Positions 6,804 through 15,715 of a stretch of DNA of 16,520 nt are shown here, piece after piece. The notes under the pieces are model-generated. The model did not search any database and was not told the DNA's origin. It worked only from the letters and a program-made list of their open reading frames with translations. A program made the translations under genes and the position numbers. This DNA comes from Spirochaetaceae bacterium (lineage in GTDB: Bacteria; Spirochaetota; Spirochaetia; Treponematales; Breznakiellaceae), in the NCBI GenBank assembly GCA_031258615.1, contig JAIRMP010000009.1, positions 1 through 16,520 on the forward strand, written 5' to 3'. Position 1 is the stretch's first letter. Each line of letters opens with the position of its first letter.

Positions 6804-7418
6804 TCAACCTCGCAGAATATTCAAAATCGTGTCCACCCGTTTTTCCAAACAGCGGCGGTTTAACTGCGAAAAAATACCAACCCCCCAATTCTGTATATAA
6901 TAAGTATCGGCCTTTTTTCCGTAATAATAAACATCAAAACGCTGGCTTTTAAAACGCCTGGCAAGCTCTTTCCACGAAAGCCCGTCCCGTTTTCTTGCCC
7001 TGAGCAGCCTTAACAGGCAGGGCGCCTTTACAAAAATAAGCGCGTCAAGCCTGTCGAATACGTCCGATCTGTGCAAAAGCGCCGCGTTGACCACGCAGGG
7101 ACGATCACAGTTGGAATCCACCCATTTCAGCGTAAGCCTGTTCACCTCAGGATGAACAATACTTTCCAGCACGGCAAGGTACTCCGGCCTGCCGAAAACG
7201 GCTTTACCCAGCGCGCGCCTGTCCACCGTCCCGTCCTGTGTCAAAACACCACCGCCGAAACGTTCCGCTATCATGTTTTTTTGGTTTTCCAGCGCGGCGT
7301 GGCCAAGTTTATCGACATCAAGAACGGCAAAGCCCTTTTTTTCAAGAATTCCGCCGACAAAATTTTTCCCGGCACAGTACAGTCCGGTTAGTCCCAGCAG
7401 CATCCGGCCCTCACTCAT
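6804..7418 (-). CDS. coaE: Dephospho-CoA kinase
   Basis: This cytoplasmic enzyme phosphorylates dephospho-CoA at the ribose 3'-OH with ATP, the last step of CoA synthesis. The 204 residues match the family length. Seen: GLTG at 9-12, P-loop G12-LYCA-G17-K18-N19, the acceptor-site segment LDVDKLGHAAL (Asp34, Asp36), IVHPEV, and the lid-region stretch RARKRDGLSWKELARRF. The usual Ser/Thr after the P-loop Lys is Asn here. The ATG at 7416-7418 overlaps the upstream stop by 8 bp (ATGAGTGA), which suggests translational coupling; an alternative ATG at 7401-7403 with GAGGG 4 nt before it would remove five residues. The gene lies between two SPOR genes. Confidence 0.92.
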   Translation of the reverse strand: MSEGRMLLGLTGLYCAGKNFVGGILEKKGFAVLDVDKLGHAALENQKNMIAERFGGGVLTQDGTVDRRALGKAVFGRPEYLAVLESIVHPEVNRLTLKWVDSNCDRPCVVNAALLHRSDVFDRLDALIFVKAPCLLRLLRARKRDGLSWKELARRFKSQRFDVYYYGKKADTYYIQNWGVGIFSQLNRRCLEKRVDTILNILRG

Positions 7419-9669
7419 TCGTGATAAAGCAGTCTTTATATTCCGCCGAATACTTTTTCAACTGTTCAAGAGCGCGTTCGGCTTCCATTTTGTTGATGTA
7501 CGGTCCGGCCTTTACACGGTAGTAAGTTATACCGTTCACGGCGGACGCAAATATTTCGGCGCTCCCCATGCCGGTATTTGAAAAAGTCCTCCATGTACGC
7601 TGCGCGCGCATGGCATCGTTGTACGATCCGATCTGAACCCAGTAGGCGCCTTGAGGACTGTATGAACCCTGGACACTTTTTGGCGTTAAAGATTCGATAG
7701 CGCCCTTGTCAGTGGAAGCGGCGACTGCCGGGATCTGAATTGTTTGCCGGGTTGCCGGACGCGGCGCAGGCTGTACTGCCGGCTTCTGATACAACTCTTG
7801 CGCCGGAAACTGGGACACAGCGCCGGGTTGCTGCCATGTTTGTACCGGCGGCTGTGAAACGGGCCGCTGTGACTGAGGTGTGGCGGCAGGTTTCTGCTGA
7901 TAGGTTTGCGCAGGCGGCTGAAACTGTGACGCGGTGTTTTGGGTCTGCACGGGGTAAAACGGATCGCTTTTGGCAGGAGTGCTTTTCGGCACATTCGACA
8001 CATACTGAGGCATCTCTTTCTTTACCGCGCTCGCGGTTTGAGACGGAATCCGATCCGTACCGGTAGTCCTCTCCGTATAATTGCCGTTCACGGACGCCAG
8101 TATAACCTCACGGGATGATATGTTGTACAGTTTGTTGATAAACACCCCTATGGCGCCGCGTATATCGCCAATCACCTTATCTGTAAGCGAAGAACTGGAG
8201 TCAAGCACAAGGTAAACGATCGCGGATTTACGTTCATGCGTAAAGTCCGCCGTTTTACTGGCAAAAAATTCGCTGTTCTGTAGCCAGCCAAAGGAATCTT
8301 CTCCGGGCTGGACGTACCACTGCCGCACATTGGATGCCTGAAAATCGCTATTAATCATCATGCTGTAATCAATGCCGGTTACGTTGCGTTTTCCGTACAA
8401 ACGGCTGCCATCCGTATACTTTATTCCATACGGAGTTATATTACTCAGCGCATAACTTTTATTTGCCTCATCCCAGCTTACACGTGCGTCAACATAATGT
8501 TCAGAAAGGTCAGGCGCGCACATATCGCGGTCAAAAGTTATGCGCACCAACGTATTAACAGGGTAAGCCGGCGTAGACAGCGTCAGATTCATGCGCGGCG
8601 TATAGATGTTTAACCCGTCCGCTATTTCCGTCAGCCTTTCGTCCATCTGTGAAACTTCGCTGAATTCCGAAACATTATTGGGTCCGGAGGCGATTGACTG
8701 TAGGGTTTCTGTGAATTCCGCGTTATTCTGAATGTCCTTTCCGGGAATTCCTATTGACCAGGCGTTGACTTTGACTCCGCCTATTTTCCTTATTGATAAC
8801 TGCTGGCGTATATAATCCCTGTATGCCGTGGCGGAACTTCTGCGTCTGAAATCGCGATCTTCAAGCGGCGTAAAGTCAACATCAGTGGAACTTGTATCCG
8901 TGCCGTCTGTAAATGTTATGATGTTGACGGAATCTAGGTTGCCCGGAAGTCTGCCGGCCTGTTCCATTGCCGTTAAGTCGGCAAGCGCTTTGTGGTTGGC
9001 ATAGTACAACGCGGTGCCGTTTAACTTTGACGGCACATAACTGCGGGCAAGGTATTCAAGCAGAACCTGCCGTCCCGGCGCGTCCAGCGGAATCAGCGCG
9101 GGACTACCGTCATGATTCTGGGTAATATTGTTCACTTTTCCGGAGAAACTGATGATGCCTATATAAATTCCTTCGTTAAAACCGGAATTTTTGGCGGCTG
9201 TTTCTTTTTTTACAGGGATGCCGGCTCCCGGGAAAACCGCGTTTCCCCCCTGAAATGAGTCAGGGCTGACGGCTCCACCTGTAGCCGACGCTATCTGCAA
9301 CGCCACATCCTTTTTGTTTATGCGTATGGGCTTTGTTTTAACCAAATCCTGATTGAGGGCAGAATGTTCTACCTTGTAAAAGTATTTTGTGGCCGGCGGC
9401 TCGAAATCATCATCCAAATAGTTAGCCTGTAGCGACTCAATCTCGTTTACAAGGGTATACGTTTTTTCCTCCATGTCAAAACGGTAAAGCCCCCAACGGA
9501 ACCTTTCCGGCTTCGATATACCGCTCCAATCTATGGATACCAGGCGGGATGTATCTGACGGCCCTGCTACTACCAGTTTTGGTTCTTTGGCGCCTCCGGC
9601 AAAAGTGGACATGGCCGACAGTAAAACAAGCGCGGCGACAGTAAGAATCTTAAATGCTTTCATGTTCAT
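7411..9669 (-). CDS. Exported vWA-like protein with C-terminal SPOR domain
   Basis: 752 residues. A signal peptide (hydrophobic about 8-20, then STFAGGAKEP) implies export. Residues about 30-115 look FN3-like. A first vWA-like region begins near 165 (EGIYIGIISFSG, then GTALYYANH and NIITFTDGTDTSS near 252); its first motif lacks the MIDAS Asp. A second such strand near residues 483-494 (IVYLVLDSSSSL) has a full D-x-S-x-S motif. Residues about 545-665 are a Pro/Gln/Ser-rich linker, and about 672-752 form a SPOR domain (YWVQIGSYND, ITYYRVKAGPY). The vWA parts suggest metal-dependent protein contacts, and SPOR suggests peptidoglycan binding. GGGGA lies 6 nt before the ATG at 9667-9669. The 90-bp gap upstream is A/T-rich with no convincing promoter. 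Confidence 0.82.
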   Translation of the reverse strand: MNMKAFKILTVAALVLLSAMSTFAGGAKEPKLVVAGPSDTSRLVSIDWSGISKPERFRWGLYRFDMEEKTYTLVNEIESLQANYLDDDFEPPATKYFYKVEHSALNQDLVKTKPIRINKKDVALQIASATGGAVSPDSFQGGNAVFPGAGIPVKKETAAKNSGFNEGIYIGIISFSGKVNNITQNHDGSPALIPLDAPGRQVLLEYLARSYVPSKLNGTALYYANHKALADLTAMEQAGRLPGNLDSVNIITFTDGTDTSSTDVDFTPLEDRDFRRRSSATAYRDYIRQQLSIRKIGGVKVNAWSIGIPGKDIQNNAEFTETLQSIASGPNNVSEFSEVSQMDERLTEIADGLNIYTPRMNLTLSTPAYPVNTLVRITFDRDMCAPDLSEHYVDARVSWDEANKSYALSNITPYGIKYTDGSRLYGKRNVTGIDYSMMINSDFQASNVRQWYVQPGEDSFGWLQNSEFFASKTADFTHERKSAIVYLVLDSSSSLTDKVIGDIRGAIGVFINKLYNISSREVILASVNGNYTERTTGTDRIPSQTASAVKKEMPQYVSNVPKSTPAKSDPFYPVQTQNTASQFQPPAQTYQQKPAATPQSQRPVSQPPVQTWQQPGAVSQFPAQELYQKPAVQPAPRPATRQTIQIPAVAASTDKGAIESLTPKSVQGSYSPQGAYWVQIGSYNDAMRAQRTWRTFSNTGMGSAEIFASAVNGITYYRVKAGPYINKMEAERALEQLKKYSAEYKDCFITNE

Positions 9670-9759
9670 CAGGAATCCCCATAGTTATCTAAATATCTAT
9701 CTAATTTATCGGGAATTTTGAATAAAAACCTGAAACAAATACGGAAATATGGGCGGCCC

Positions 9760-11034
9760 CTAAGGGACAAGCTGCCTGCCGCCGTTGAACGAACTGTTGT
9801 TAATACGCATCCAGTCGTCGAGGCGTTGTTTTAACGGCGTGTCATTTTCGCCGCGGCAGGCGTCGCGCAGGCACGGGATCACGACACGTTCTTTAATGTC
9901 CATCCAGTTTTTTGGAAGAATATTGGGGGCTGTAAGCAGGTCGGCAGGCGGCATATGGCCCAAAAGCATCGGATAGTACAGCGGAAAAATATTTTCGTTC
10001 ACGGTATGCAATGCCGAAAATCCGTTCGCAATGCCAAAAATCGTATCGGAAAGGTGTTTTTCCCTGCTTTTTTCCAACAGCAGCATCTGTGTTTCTTCCC
10101 TGAAAAACCAAACGGTGAATTCGCGGGCGGCATTTTTTGAATTTCCTTTTTTGCTAAGCCCGTAGTACACGGCATCTTCAGAAACTGGAATCAGTCCGCC
10201 GCCCGACAGCATACGAAAATCCAGGTTTGTCTGCGTCTCGTTCGACATCGTGAAAAAAGCGCTGCTATTCATGTAGGCAAACAGAATCCGGTTTGCAATT
10301 ACAAGTTTTTGCGGAGGATCAAAAAAGTATTTAAAAAAGAATTCATCTTCCGCTTTCAGCCCGCCGTTAGTTTGATCAATCCAGCCGCGTATATATTGAA
10401 TCGCTTCCAAAAGCTCCTCTTCATTCCAGCCCAGCGGGTCATCCTCCCTGAAAGACGCGTTAAAAATCACAGCAGTTTCAAAAAGAAAATTGTTGTTCCA
10501 CAGCGGCGAAAAACCCATTCGTGTATATACATTGTTTTTTTCTTCGTTAAAGTTTTTTCCAAGAGTTTTTACTTCTTCCGGTTCGATCGTGAACGGACCC
10601 GGTATCAGCGTATCGTTGTTTTCGGAAAAAATAATGATCGGCAGGTTGAACGATACCGGTAAAAGATACTGCCTGTTGTCGAATCTGCCGAGCGCAAGCA
10701 GTGACGGGTAAAAACTTTTTTCCAGCTCCGGATTCTTTCTGAAAAGAAACTCAAGACTCTGCCAGTATTTAAGCGTCGAGGCGCTTTTTAACCAGCTTCC
10801 CGCGATTATATCCGGGCCCTCTTTTGACTTTGTATTGTAAAAATCATCCGCAATATTATTTTTATATATTACCTCGACTTTGTACTTATCCTGACTCACG
10901 TTGAACTGTTCGGCGTACAGCGCAAACTCCGGCCTGTCCGTCAAAAGAACAGCCGCCCTGCCGTTAAATTCATCACAGGCGGACAGTAAAAAAAATACGC
11001 CTGCCAAAAACAAAAAACCGCGTTTACACTTCAT
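9760..11034 (-). CDS. Extracellular solute-binding lipoprotein, family 1-like
   Basis: 424 residues with lipobox LSAC (Cys20) after a hydrophobic leader. The body resembles ABC-importer binding proteins of the sugar/family 1 type: EFALYAEQFN and KVEVIYKNN near the N-terminus, GPDIIAGSWLKS, YLLPVSFNLPIIIF, and later AAREFTVWFFREET, the typical layout around the hinge and C-terminal lobe. It starts 5 bp after the livF stop with little Shine-Dalgarno signal, so it is probably co-translated with the liv operon, but it is not of the LivJ family. No sugar-type permease or ATPase is nearby, so its partner and ligand are unknown. Confidence 0.78.
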   Translation of the reverse strand: MKCKRGFLFLAGVFFLLSACDEFNGRAAVLLTDRPEFALYAEQFNVSQDKYKVEVIYKNNIADDFYNTKSKEGPDIIAGSWLKSASTLKYWQSLEFLFRKNPELEKSFYPSLLALGRFDNRQYLLPVSFNLPIIIFSENNDTLIPGPFTIEPEEVKTLGKNFNEEKNNVYTRMGFSPLWNNNFLFETAVIFNASFREDDPLGWNEEELLEAIQYIRGWIDQTNGGLKAEDEFFFKYFFDPPQKLVIANRILFAYMNSSAFFTMSNETQTNLDFRMLSGGGLIPVSEDAVYYGLSKKGNSKNAAREFTVWFFREETQMLLLEKSREKHLSDTIFGIANGFSALHTVNENIFPLYYPMLLGHMPPADLLTAPNILPKNWMDIKERVVIPCLRDACRGENDTPLKQRLDDWMRINNSSFNGGRQLVP

Positions 11035-11039
11035 TTTAT

Positions 11040-11741
11040 CTATTCGCCGAGGTACGCTTTACGCACGCGGTCATCGTTTAAAAGGGATTTACCGGTATCC
11101 CGCATCGTTATAAGGCCAGTTTCCAGCACATAGGCATAGTCGGCTATTTCAAGGGCGGCGTGCGCGTTCTGCTCTATCAGCAAAACCGTCGTTCCGTTTT
11201 TGTTTATCTCGCGGATAATATCAAAAATCATTTTTGAAACGAGCGGCGCGAGGCCGAGCGAGGGTTCGTCCAGCATCAAAAGACGCGGGTTTGCCAGGAG
11301 CCCCCGCCCCACCGCCAGCATCTGCTGTTCTCCGCCGGACAGCGTCCCGCCGCTCTGATGTATGCGTTCTTTCAGGCGTGGGAACAATTCAAAGCAGCGT
11401 TCCATATCCTGTTTGATTCTGCTTGAGTCTTTACGGAAGTATGCGCCAAGGCTCAGGTTTTCGTACACGGTCAGGTTTGGAAAAATATGGCGGCCCTCAG
11501 GCACAAGTACCAGGCCGGAGGCGACTATATCTTTCGTGTCGCTGCCCGATATATTTTTGCCGTCCCATAAAATATCGCCTGAACTTTTTACAAGACCGGT
11601 GATGCTGTTCAGCATCGTACTCTTTCCCGCGCCGTTTGCGCCTATCAGCGTAACAATTTTGCCGTCCGCAACTTCAATATCTATGCCGCGCAGTGCGTGT
11701 ATTCCGCCGTAGTATACCGATAAATTTTTTAAGACAAGCAT
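11040..11741 (-). CDS. livF: Branched-chain amino acid ABC transporter ATP-binding protein LivF
   Basis: The 233 residues match LivF length. Walker A GANGAGKS is at 34-41, the ABC signature LSGGEQQ at 134-140, Walker B LLMLDEP at 154-160, and the H-loop region LLIEQNAHAAL follows. EGRHIFPNLTVYENL is typical of the LivF Q-loop region. It works as a cytoplasmic ATPase with LivG to power uptake through LivH/LivM. It follows livG after 4 bp. Substrate specificity (branched-chain amino acids versus other amides or amino acids such as urea) cannot be fixed from the ATPase. Confidence 0.95.
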   Translation of the reverse strand: MLVLKNLSVYYGGIHALRGIDIEVADGKIVTLIGANGAGKSTMLNSITGLVKSSGDILWDGKNISGSDTKDIVASGLVLVPEGRHIFPNLTVYENLSLGAYFRKDSSRIKQDMERCFELFPRLKERIHQSGGTLSGGEQQMLAVGRGLLANPRLLMLDEPSLGLAPLVSKMIFDIIREINKNGTTVLLIEQNAHAALEIADYAYVLETGLITMRDTGKSLLNDDRVRKAYLGE

Positions 11742-11745
11742 TTTC

Positions 11746-12507
11746 CTAGTCTCCCGCGCCGAGGTATGCGTCTATCACTTTCTTGTTTTTTTGTATCTCG
11801 TGCGGCGTCCCTTCCGCAATCGTAATGCCGTACTCAAGGACGCATACCCGTTTACAGATGCCCATTACAACCTGCATGTGATGCTCTATCAGCAGCACCG
11901 CAATATCGTACTTTTCGCGGACATCCAAAATAAAGTCCATCAACTCGCGGGATTCCTGCGGGTTCATGCCGGCTGCCGGTTCGTCCAGCAGCAATAATTT
12001 AGGCTGAGTCGCAAGCGCTCGCGCTATTTCCAGGCGGCGTTGTTTGCCGTAAGGGAGCGATACGGCGCTGTCGTTCTCGTTTTCCAGGAGGCCCACCGAG
12101 TCCAGCAGGGCGCGGGAAAGTTCGCGCGATTTTTTTTCACGCGCCAAATACCCCGGCAGGTGCAGCACCGAGGCGGCCAGCGAGTATCCGTTGTGCAGGT
12201 TTGCCGCAACCATGATGTTTTCCAGCACACTCATCTCGCCAAACAGCCTGATATTCTGAAAAGTGCGGGCAATACCGGCTTCCGTTATTTTATGCGGCGG
12301 CCTGCCTGAAATTTTATTGCCGTTGAAAAAAACGCTTCCGCTTGCCGGCATATAAACACCGGTTATAACGTTGAATATCGTGGTTTTGCCCGCGCCGTTC
12401 GGTCCGATCAGCCCGACAATCTCGTCATCGTCAACTTTTACCGAAAAGTCATCAACAGCGGTAAGCCCGCCAAACCGCATCGTAACATTTTTTGAAACAA
12501 GCATCAT
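11746..12507 (-). CDS. livG: Branched-chain amino acid ABC transporter ATP-binding protein LivG
   Basis: 253 residues. Walker A GPNGAGKT is at 35-42, the LivG-type signature LPYGKQRRLEIARAL starts at 151 and Walker B LLLLDEP is at 171-177. GIARTFQNIRLF is the characteristic LivG Q-loop stretch, and the C-terminus (GTPHEIQKNKKVIDAYLG) is the typical tail. The start overlaps the livM stop (ATGATG with TGA inside), so translation is coupled; either of two consecutive ATGs (12507 or 12504) could be used. Confidence 0.95.
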   Translation of the reverse strand: MMLVSKNVTMRFGGLTAVDDFSVKVDDDEIVGLIGPNGAGKTTIFNVITGVYMPASGSVFFNGNKISGRPPHKITEAGIARTFQNIRLFGEMSVLENIMVAANLHNGYSLAASVLHLPGYLAREKKSRELSRALLDSVGLLENENDSAVSLPYGKQRRLEIARALATQPKLLLLDEPAAGMNPQESRELMDFILDVREKYDIAVLLIEHHMQVVMGICKRVCVLEYGITIAEGTPHEIQKNKKVIDAYLGAGD

Positions 12508-13553
12508 CTCCCGCCTTTTTTTACAAACTGCTGTTTTATCGCGTACAACTCGTCCCAGGAAAATTCTTTTTTACCCATAAGCCCCTGCTGGCGGTATATC
12601 ACGACGATCAGCAGCAGCATACTGAACACGACCATGCGCAATCCCGGCAGGCCCTGCGTCTGAAGCACGATCAGGTTGAGCGGGCCGTCCAGGAAGCGGA
12701 GCGCTTCCATCGCTATCGTTACGGCAACCGCGGCGATGCAGGAACCGGTTATGCTGCCGTTCCCGCCAAGCACGACTATCAGAAGAATGTTGTACGTCAG
12801 GTTGAACGTAAACATTTTAGGATCTATCGTATTCATAAAATGACCGAGCAGCGCGCCGCCAACACCGGCAATAAAACTTGAGATCGTAAAACTTGTGATT
12901 TTCATTCCGGCAACATCTATTCCCATCGCCTGCGCGGCGATTTCGTTGTCCCGTATCGCCATGAATTTTCTGCCGTAAGCGGAATGTATCAGCGCCGTGA
13001 TAAAAAGCACCGTCAGTACAACGAGCGCCCACACCATGTATGTTGTCGCGAATTTAGGCAGACCTTTTAGGCCGAGCGCCCCGTTTGTAACGCTTTGCAG
13101 ATTCGTAAGCACTACGCGGATAATTTCCGAAAACCCCAGCGTGGCGATCGCAAGGTAATCATCGTGCAGCCTCAACACGGGCAGGCCGATCAAAAAACCA
13201 ACGAGCGCCGCCGCCGCGCCTGCCGCAATCAGTGCCGGGATGAACGGAAGCTGGACATCGGCAAGAAACGGTACGATAGGTTTAAGGAAAAAATTCATCG
13301 CCTTTTGGGAAGGCGGCATCGTTAAAAGGGCGCTGACGTACGCGCCTATCGCCATGAAGCCGGAATGTCCAAGCGAAAATAAGCCGGTAAACCCGTTCAA
13401 CAGATTCAGCGAAAGCGCGAGGATGATGTATATGCCGCTCAGGTTGAATATGCGAAGTACAAACGGACTGAAAAGCCTGTTTGCCAGCATGATGAACGCC
13501 CCAAAAATCAGAATCGCGGCTATGTTTAATTTGAACGCGGTCTTTTTTTCCAT
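12504..13553 (-). CDS. livM: Branched-chain amino acid ABC transporter permease LivM
   Basis: An integral inner-membrane permease of 349 residues with about nine or ten hydrophobic helices. Family-typical stretches are GIYIILALSLNLLNGFTGLFSLGHSGFM (read in parts: SLNLLNGFTG, SLGHSGFMAIGAY), LPVLRLHDDYLAIATLGFSEI, GRKFMAIRDNEIAAQAMGI and VVLGGNGSITG. The ATG at 13551-13553 (MEKKTAFKLN) is preferred over a TTG at 13572-13574, which would add seven residues and leave only 3 bp from the livH stop; neither has a strong Shine-Dalgarno sequence. It pairs with LivH to form the transport path. Confidence 0.93.
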   Translation of the reverse strand: MEKKTAFKLNIAAILIFGAFIMLANRLFSPFVLRIFNLSGIYIILALSLNLLNGFTGLFSLGHSGFMAIGAYVSALLTMPPSQKAMNFFLKPIVPFLADVQLPFIPALIAAGAAAALVGFLIGLPVLRLHDDYLAIATLGFSEIIRVVLTNLQSVTNGALGLKGLPKFATTYMVWALVVLTVLFITALIHSAYGRKFMAIRDNEIAAQAMGIDVAGMKITSFTISSFIAGVGGALLGHFMNTIDPKMFTFNLTYNILLIVVLGGNGSITGSCIAAVAVTIAMEALRFLDGPLNLIVLQTQGLPGLRMVVFSMLLLIVVIYRQQGLMGKKEFSWDELYAIKQQFVKKGGR

Positions 13554-13577
13554 AATTTGATCTTCAATCCCCAACGT

Positions 13578-14471
13578 TTATACTTTTTCAATTTGATGCT
13601 TTCCAAGGAGGCCGGAAGGTCTGACCATCAAAACGATTATCAGCATGATGAACGCGAACGCGTCGCGGTAACCGGTCAGGGTCGGGAGAAACGCGATCGT
13701 CATTATCTCTATAAAGCCGAGCAGAAGACCGCCCAGCACCGCGCCTGATATGTTGCCTATGCCGCCTATAACAGCGGCTATGAAGCATTTCAGGCCGGGC
13801 ATCATGCCCATAGTAGGGTTAAGCTGAGGGTACTTTGTCGCCCACATCACGCCGCCTATCGCGGCAAGCACGGACCCGACGCCAAACGTGAACGAAACTA
13901 TCTTGTTTACGTCTATCGCCATCAGCCGCGCCGCGCTAAGGTCCGTAGACAGGGCGCGCATCGCCATCCCCGTCTTTGTTTTATGTACGATTAAGAGCAG
14001 CGCGGCAAGCAAAAACGCTGTCAGCACGGGTATCACAAGGCTTACCGCCGAAACGCTCACCGGACCGAGCCGCACGGAGTGGTTGAATATACCGGGGATG
14101 GTAAAGCCTTTCGGCCTGCCGCCGAAAATCACGGTAGCAAGGTTTTCCATCAGGAATGACGCGCCTATCGCGCTTATCATTATCGAGATTTTTGGGGAGG
14201 AACGGAGCGGCTTGTACGCGGCCCGTTCAAGGCCTATGCCAAAAATCCCGGTAAGACCGAGCGCGACTATGAAGCCCGCCCACCAGGGCATAAAAAAAAT
14301 AGTCGTGCAGTAGAACGAGATGTAGCCGCCCAGCATGAACACATCGCCGTGGGCAAAGTTGATAAGCCTGAGTATCCCGTAAACCATCGTATACCCAATG
14401 GCGATGAGCGCATAAAGGCTCCCCAGTGAGAGAGCGTTTGAAATATGCTGTAAAAACAGGTTAATGTTCAC
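13578..14471 (-). CDS. livH: Branched-chain amino acid ABC transporter permease LivH
   Basis: 297 residues, matching the LivH length, with about eight hydrophobic helices. Diagnostic stretches are NALSLGSLYALIAIGYTMVYG, split here as SLGSLYALIAIG and YTMVYGILRLINFAHGD, plus GLERAAYKPLR, MRALSTDLSAARLMAID and FIAAVIGGIGNISGAVLGG. The start is a GTG (14469-14471) that shares one base with the TAG stop of livJ, so it depends on coupling to livJ translation. It partners LivM in the membrane. Confidence 0.94.
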   Translation of the reverse strand: MNINLFLQHISNALSLGSLYALIAIGYTMVYGILRLINFAHGDVFMLGGYISFYCTTIFFMPWWAGFIVALGLTGIFGIGLERAAYKPLRSSPKISIMISAIGASFLMENLATVIFGGRPKGFTIPGIFNHSVRLGPVSVSAVSLVIPVLTAFLLAALLLIVHKTKTGMAMRALSTDLSAARLMAIDVNKIVSFTFGVGSVLAAIGGVMWATKYPQLNPTMGMMPGLKCFIAAVIGGIGNISGAVLGGLLLGFIEIMTIAFLPTLTGYRDAFAFIMLIIVLMVRPSGLLGKHQIEKV

Positions 14472-15634
14472 TACGGAGCGACAATGGTTCTAAACACGAA
14501 TTTACCGGCCTGGACTTCTTTTATGAAGGCCGATTTTGTAGCGTCCCCATTTTCGTCAAGGGTGACTACGCCTGTCGCCCCCTCAAAGCCGCTGGTCACC
14601 GCTATCGCGTCCCGTATCGCCGCCGGGTCTGTTGAGCCGGCGCGTTTGATAGCGTCGAGCGCAAGAAGGTAGCCGTCAAAGCCGAGCGCCGTTACGGCCG
14701 CGGGGTCCTTGCCGTACTCGGCCTTGTACTCGGTGAGGAAGGTTTCGGCGGCGGCATTGGCGGCTACGCTGGAATCGTAGAATGACGAGAACACGGCGCC
14801 CTCCACGCGGTCGGAGCCCACGTCCACGAATTCCGGCGTTTCCCAGGTATCGCCCCCTATGAACGGCACATCAAGGCCAAGGTTCCGCGCCTGCTGAATC
14901 ACGAGGGCAGACTCGGTAAAGTTCCCGGGCGCGAACACCACATCGGCATTGAGGGATTTAACCTGGGTAAGCTGGGCCGAGAAATCTTGATCGCCTGTGT
15001 TGTAGTCTATTGTTGTGAGGATTGCGCCTGGGTCGCCGGTAAGCTCGATGAATTTGTCGGTAAAGAATTTTGCCAGCCCGACGGAATAATCGTTGGAAAT
15101 CTCCCTTACTATCACGGCGTTTCTGGCGCCAATATCGTTGTACGCATAGTTTGCCATCACCGTCCCCTGGAACGGGTCGATGAAACATACGCGGAAGTAC
15201 CAGTCATTCCCGGCGGTAACAAGCGGATTCGTACAAGAAAGCCCTATCACCGGTATACCGGCGTCTTTTGCGACCTCGCCGCCCGCTATCGAAAGCGATG
15301 AACCCCACGAACCGAGTATCAGCGTCACCTTGTCGCTGCTGATAAGCCGCTGAACGGCGTTTGCCGCCTCGACCTTGTCCGATTTGTTGTCAGCGATGAC
15401 AAGCTCGACCTTGTACGTTTTGCCGCCCACTGTAACTTCGGGATACAGCTTGTTGGCGAGCCTGATGCCTTCCAACTCTATCGCCCCTCCGCCCGCGTTC
15501 GCGCCTGTAAGCGGCTCGAAAACGCCTATCCTGATCGTGTCCGACTCCGCCCCTCCTTTCTTCGAGCAGCCCGCCGCTACAAGCAGGGATACCGCGGCCA
15601 TCACAACAGCAAAAACTTTAAAAAACTTTTTCAT
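14471..15634 (-). CDS. livJ: Branched-chain amino acid ABC transporter substrate-binding lipoprotein LivJ
   Basis: The start chosen is the ATG at 15632-15634 (MKKFFKVFAVVM) with GAGG about 5 nt before it. A longer frame adds 16 residues before this signal and is less likely. Lipobox VAAGC (Cys23) is followed by SKKGG, so the protein is lipid-anchored rather than free in the periplasm. The 387-residue body has Peripla_BP_6 features: IRIGVFEPLTGANAGGG, ANAVQRLISSDKVTLILGSWGSS, GIPVIGLSCTNPLVT, FDGYLLALDAIKRAG and GATGVVTLDENGD. It is first in the liv operon and delivers ligand to LivHM. The exact ligand is not fixed by the sequence. Confidence 0.95.
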   Translation of the reverse strand: MKKFFKVFAVVMAAVSLLVAAGCSKKGGAESDTIRIGVFEPLTGANAGGGAIELEGIRLANKLYPEVTVGGKTYKVELVIADNKSDKVEAANAVQRLISSDKVTLILGSWGSSLSIAGGEVAKDAGIPVIGLSCTNPLVTAGNDWYFRVCFIDPFQGTVMANYAYNDIGARNAVIVREISNDYSVGLAKFFTDKFIELTGDPGAILTTIDYNTGDQDFSAQLTQVKSLNADVVFAPGNFTESALVIQQARNLGLDVPFIGGDTWETPEFVDVGSDRVEGAVFSSFYDSSVAANAAAETFLTEYKAEYGKDPAAVTALGFDGYLLALDAIKRAGSTDPAAIRDAIAVTSGFEGATGVVTLDENGDATKSAFIKEVQAGKFVFRTIVAP

Positions 15635-15715
15635 ATTTTCCTCTTTCAAAACAGTAAGATTTTTGTATTCCCGGCGCGCCACGCTCCGGAAACATTCCCC
15701 ATAAACTATGGATTC

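Noticed and set aside
15635..15682. 16-residue N-terminal extension of LivJ
   Set aside because: It would precede the lipoprotein signal; the ATG at 15634 has a proper ribosome-binding site.
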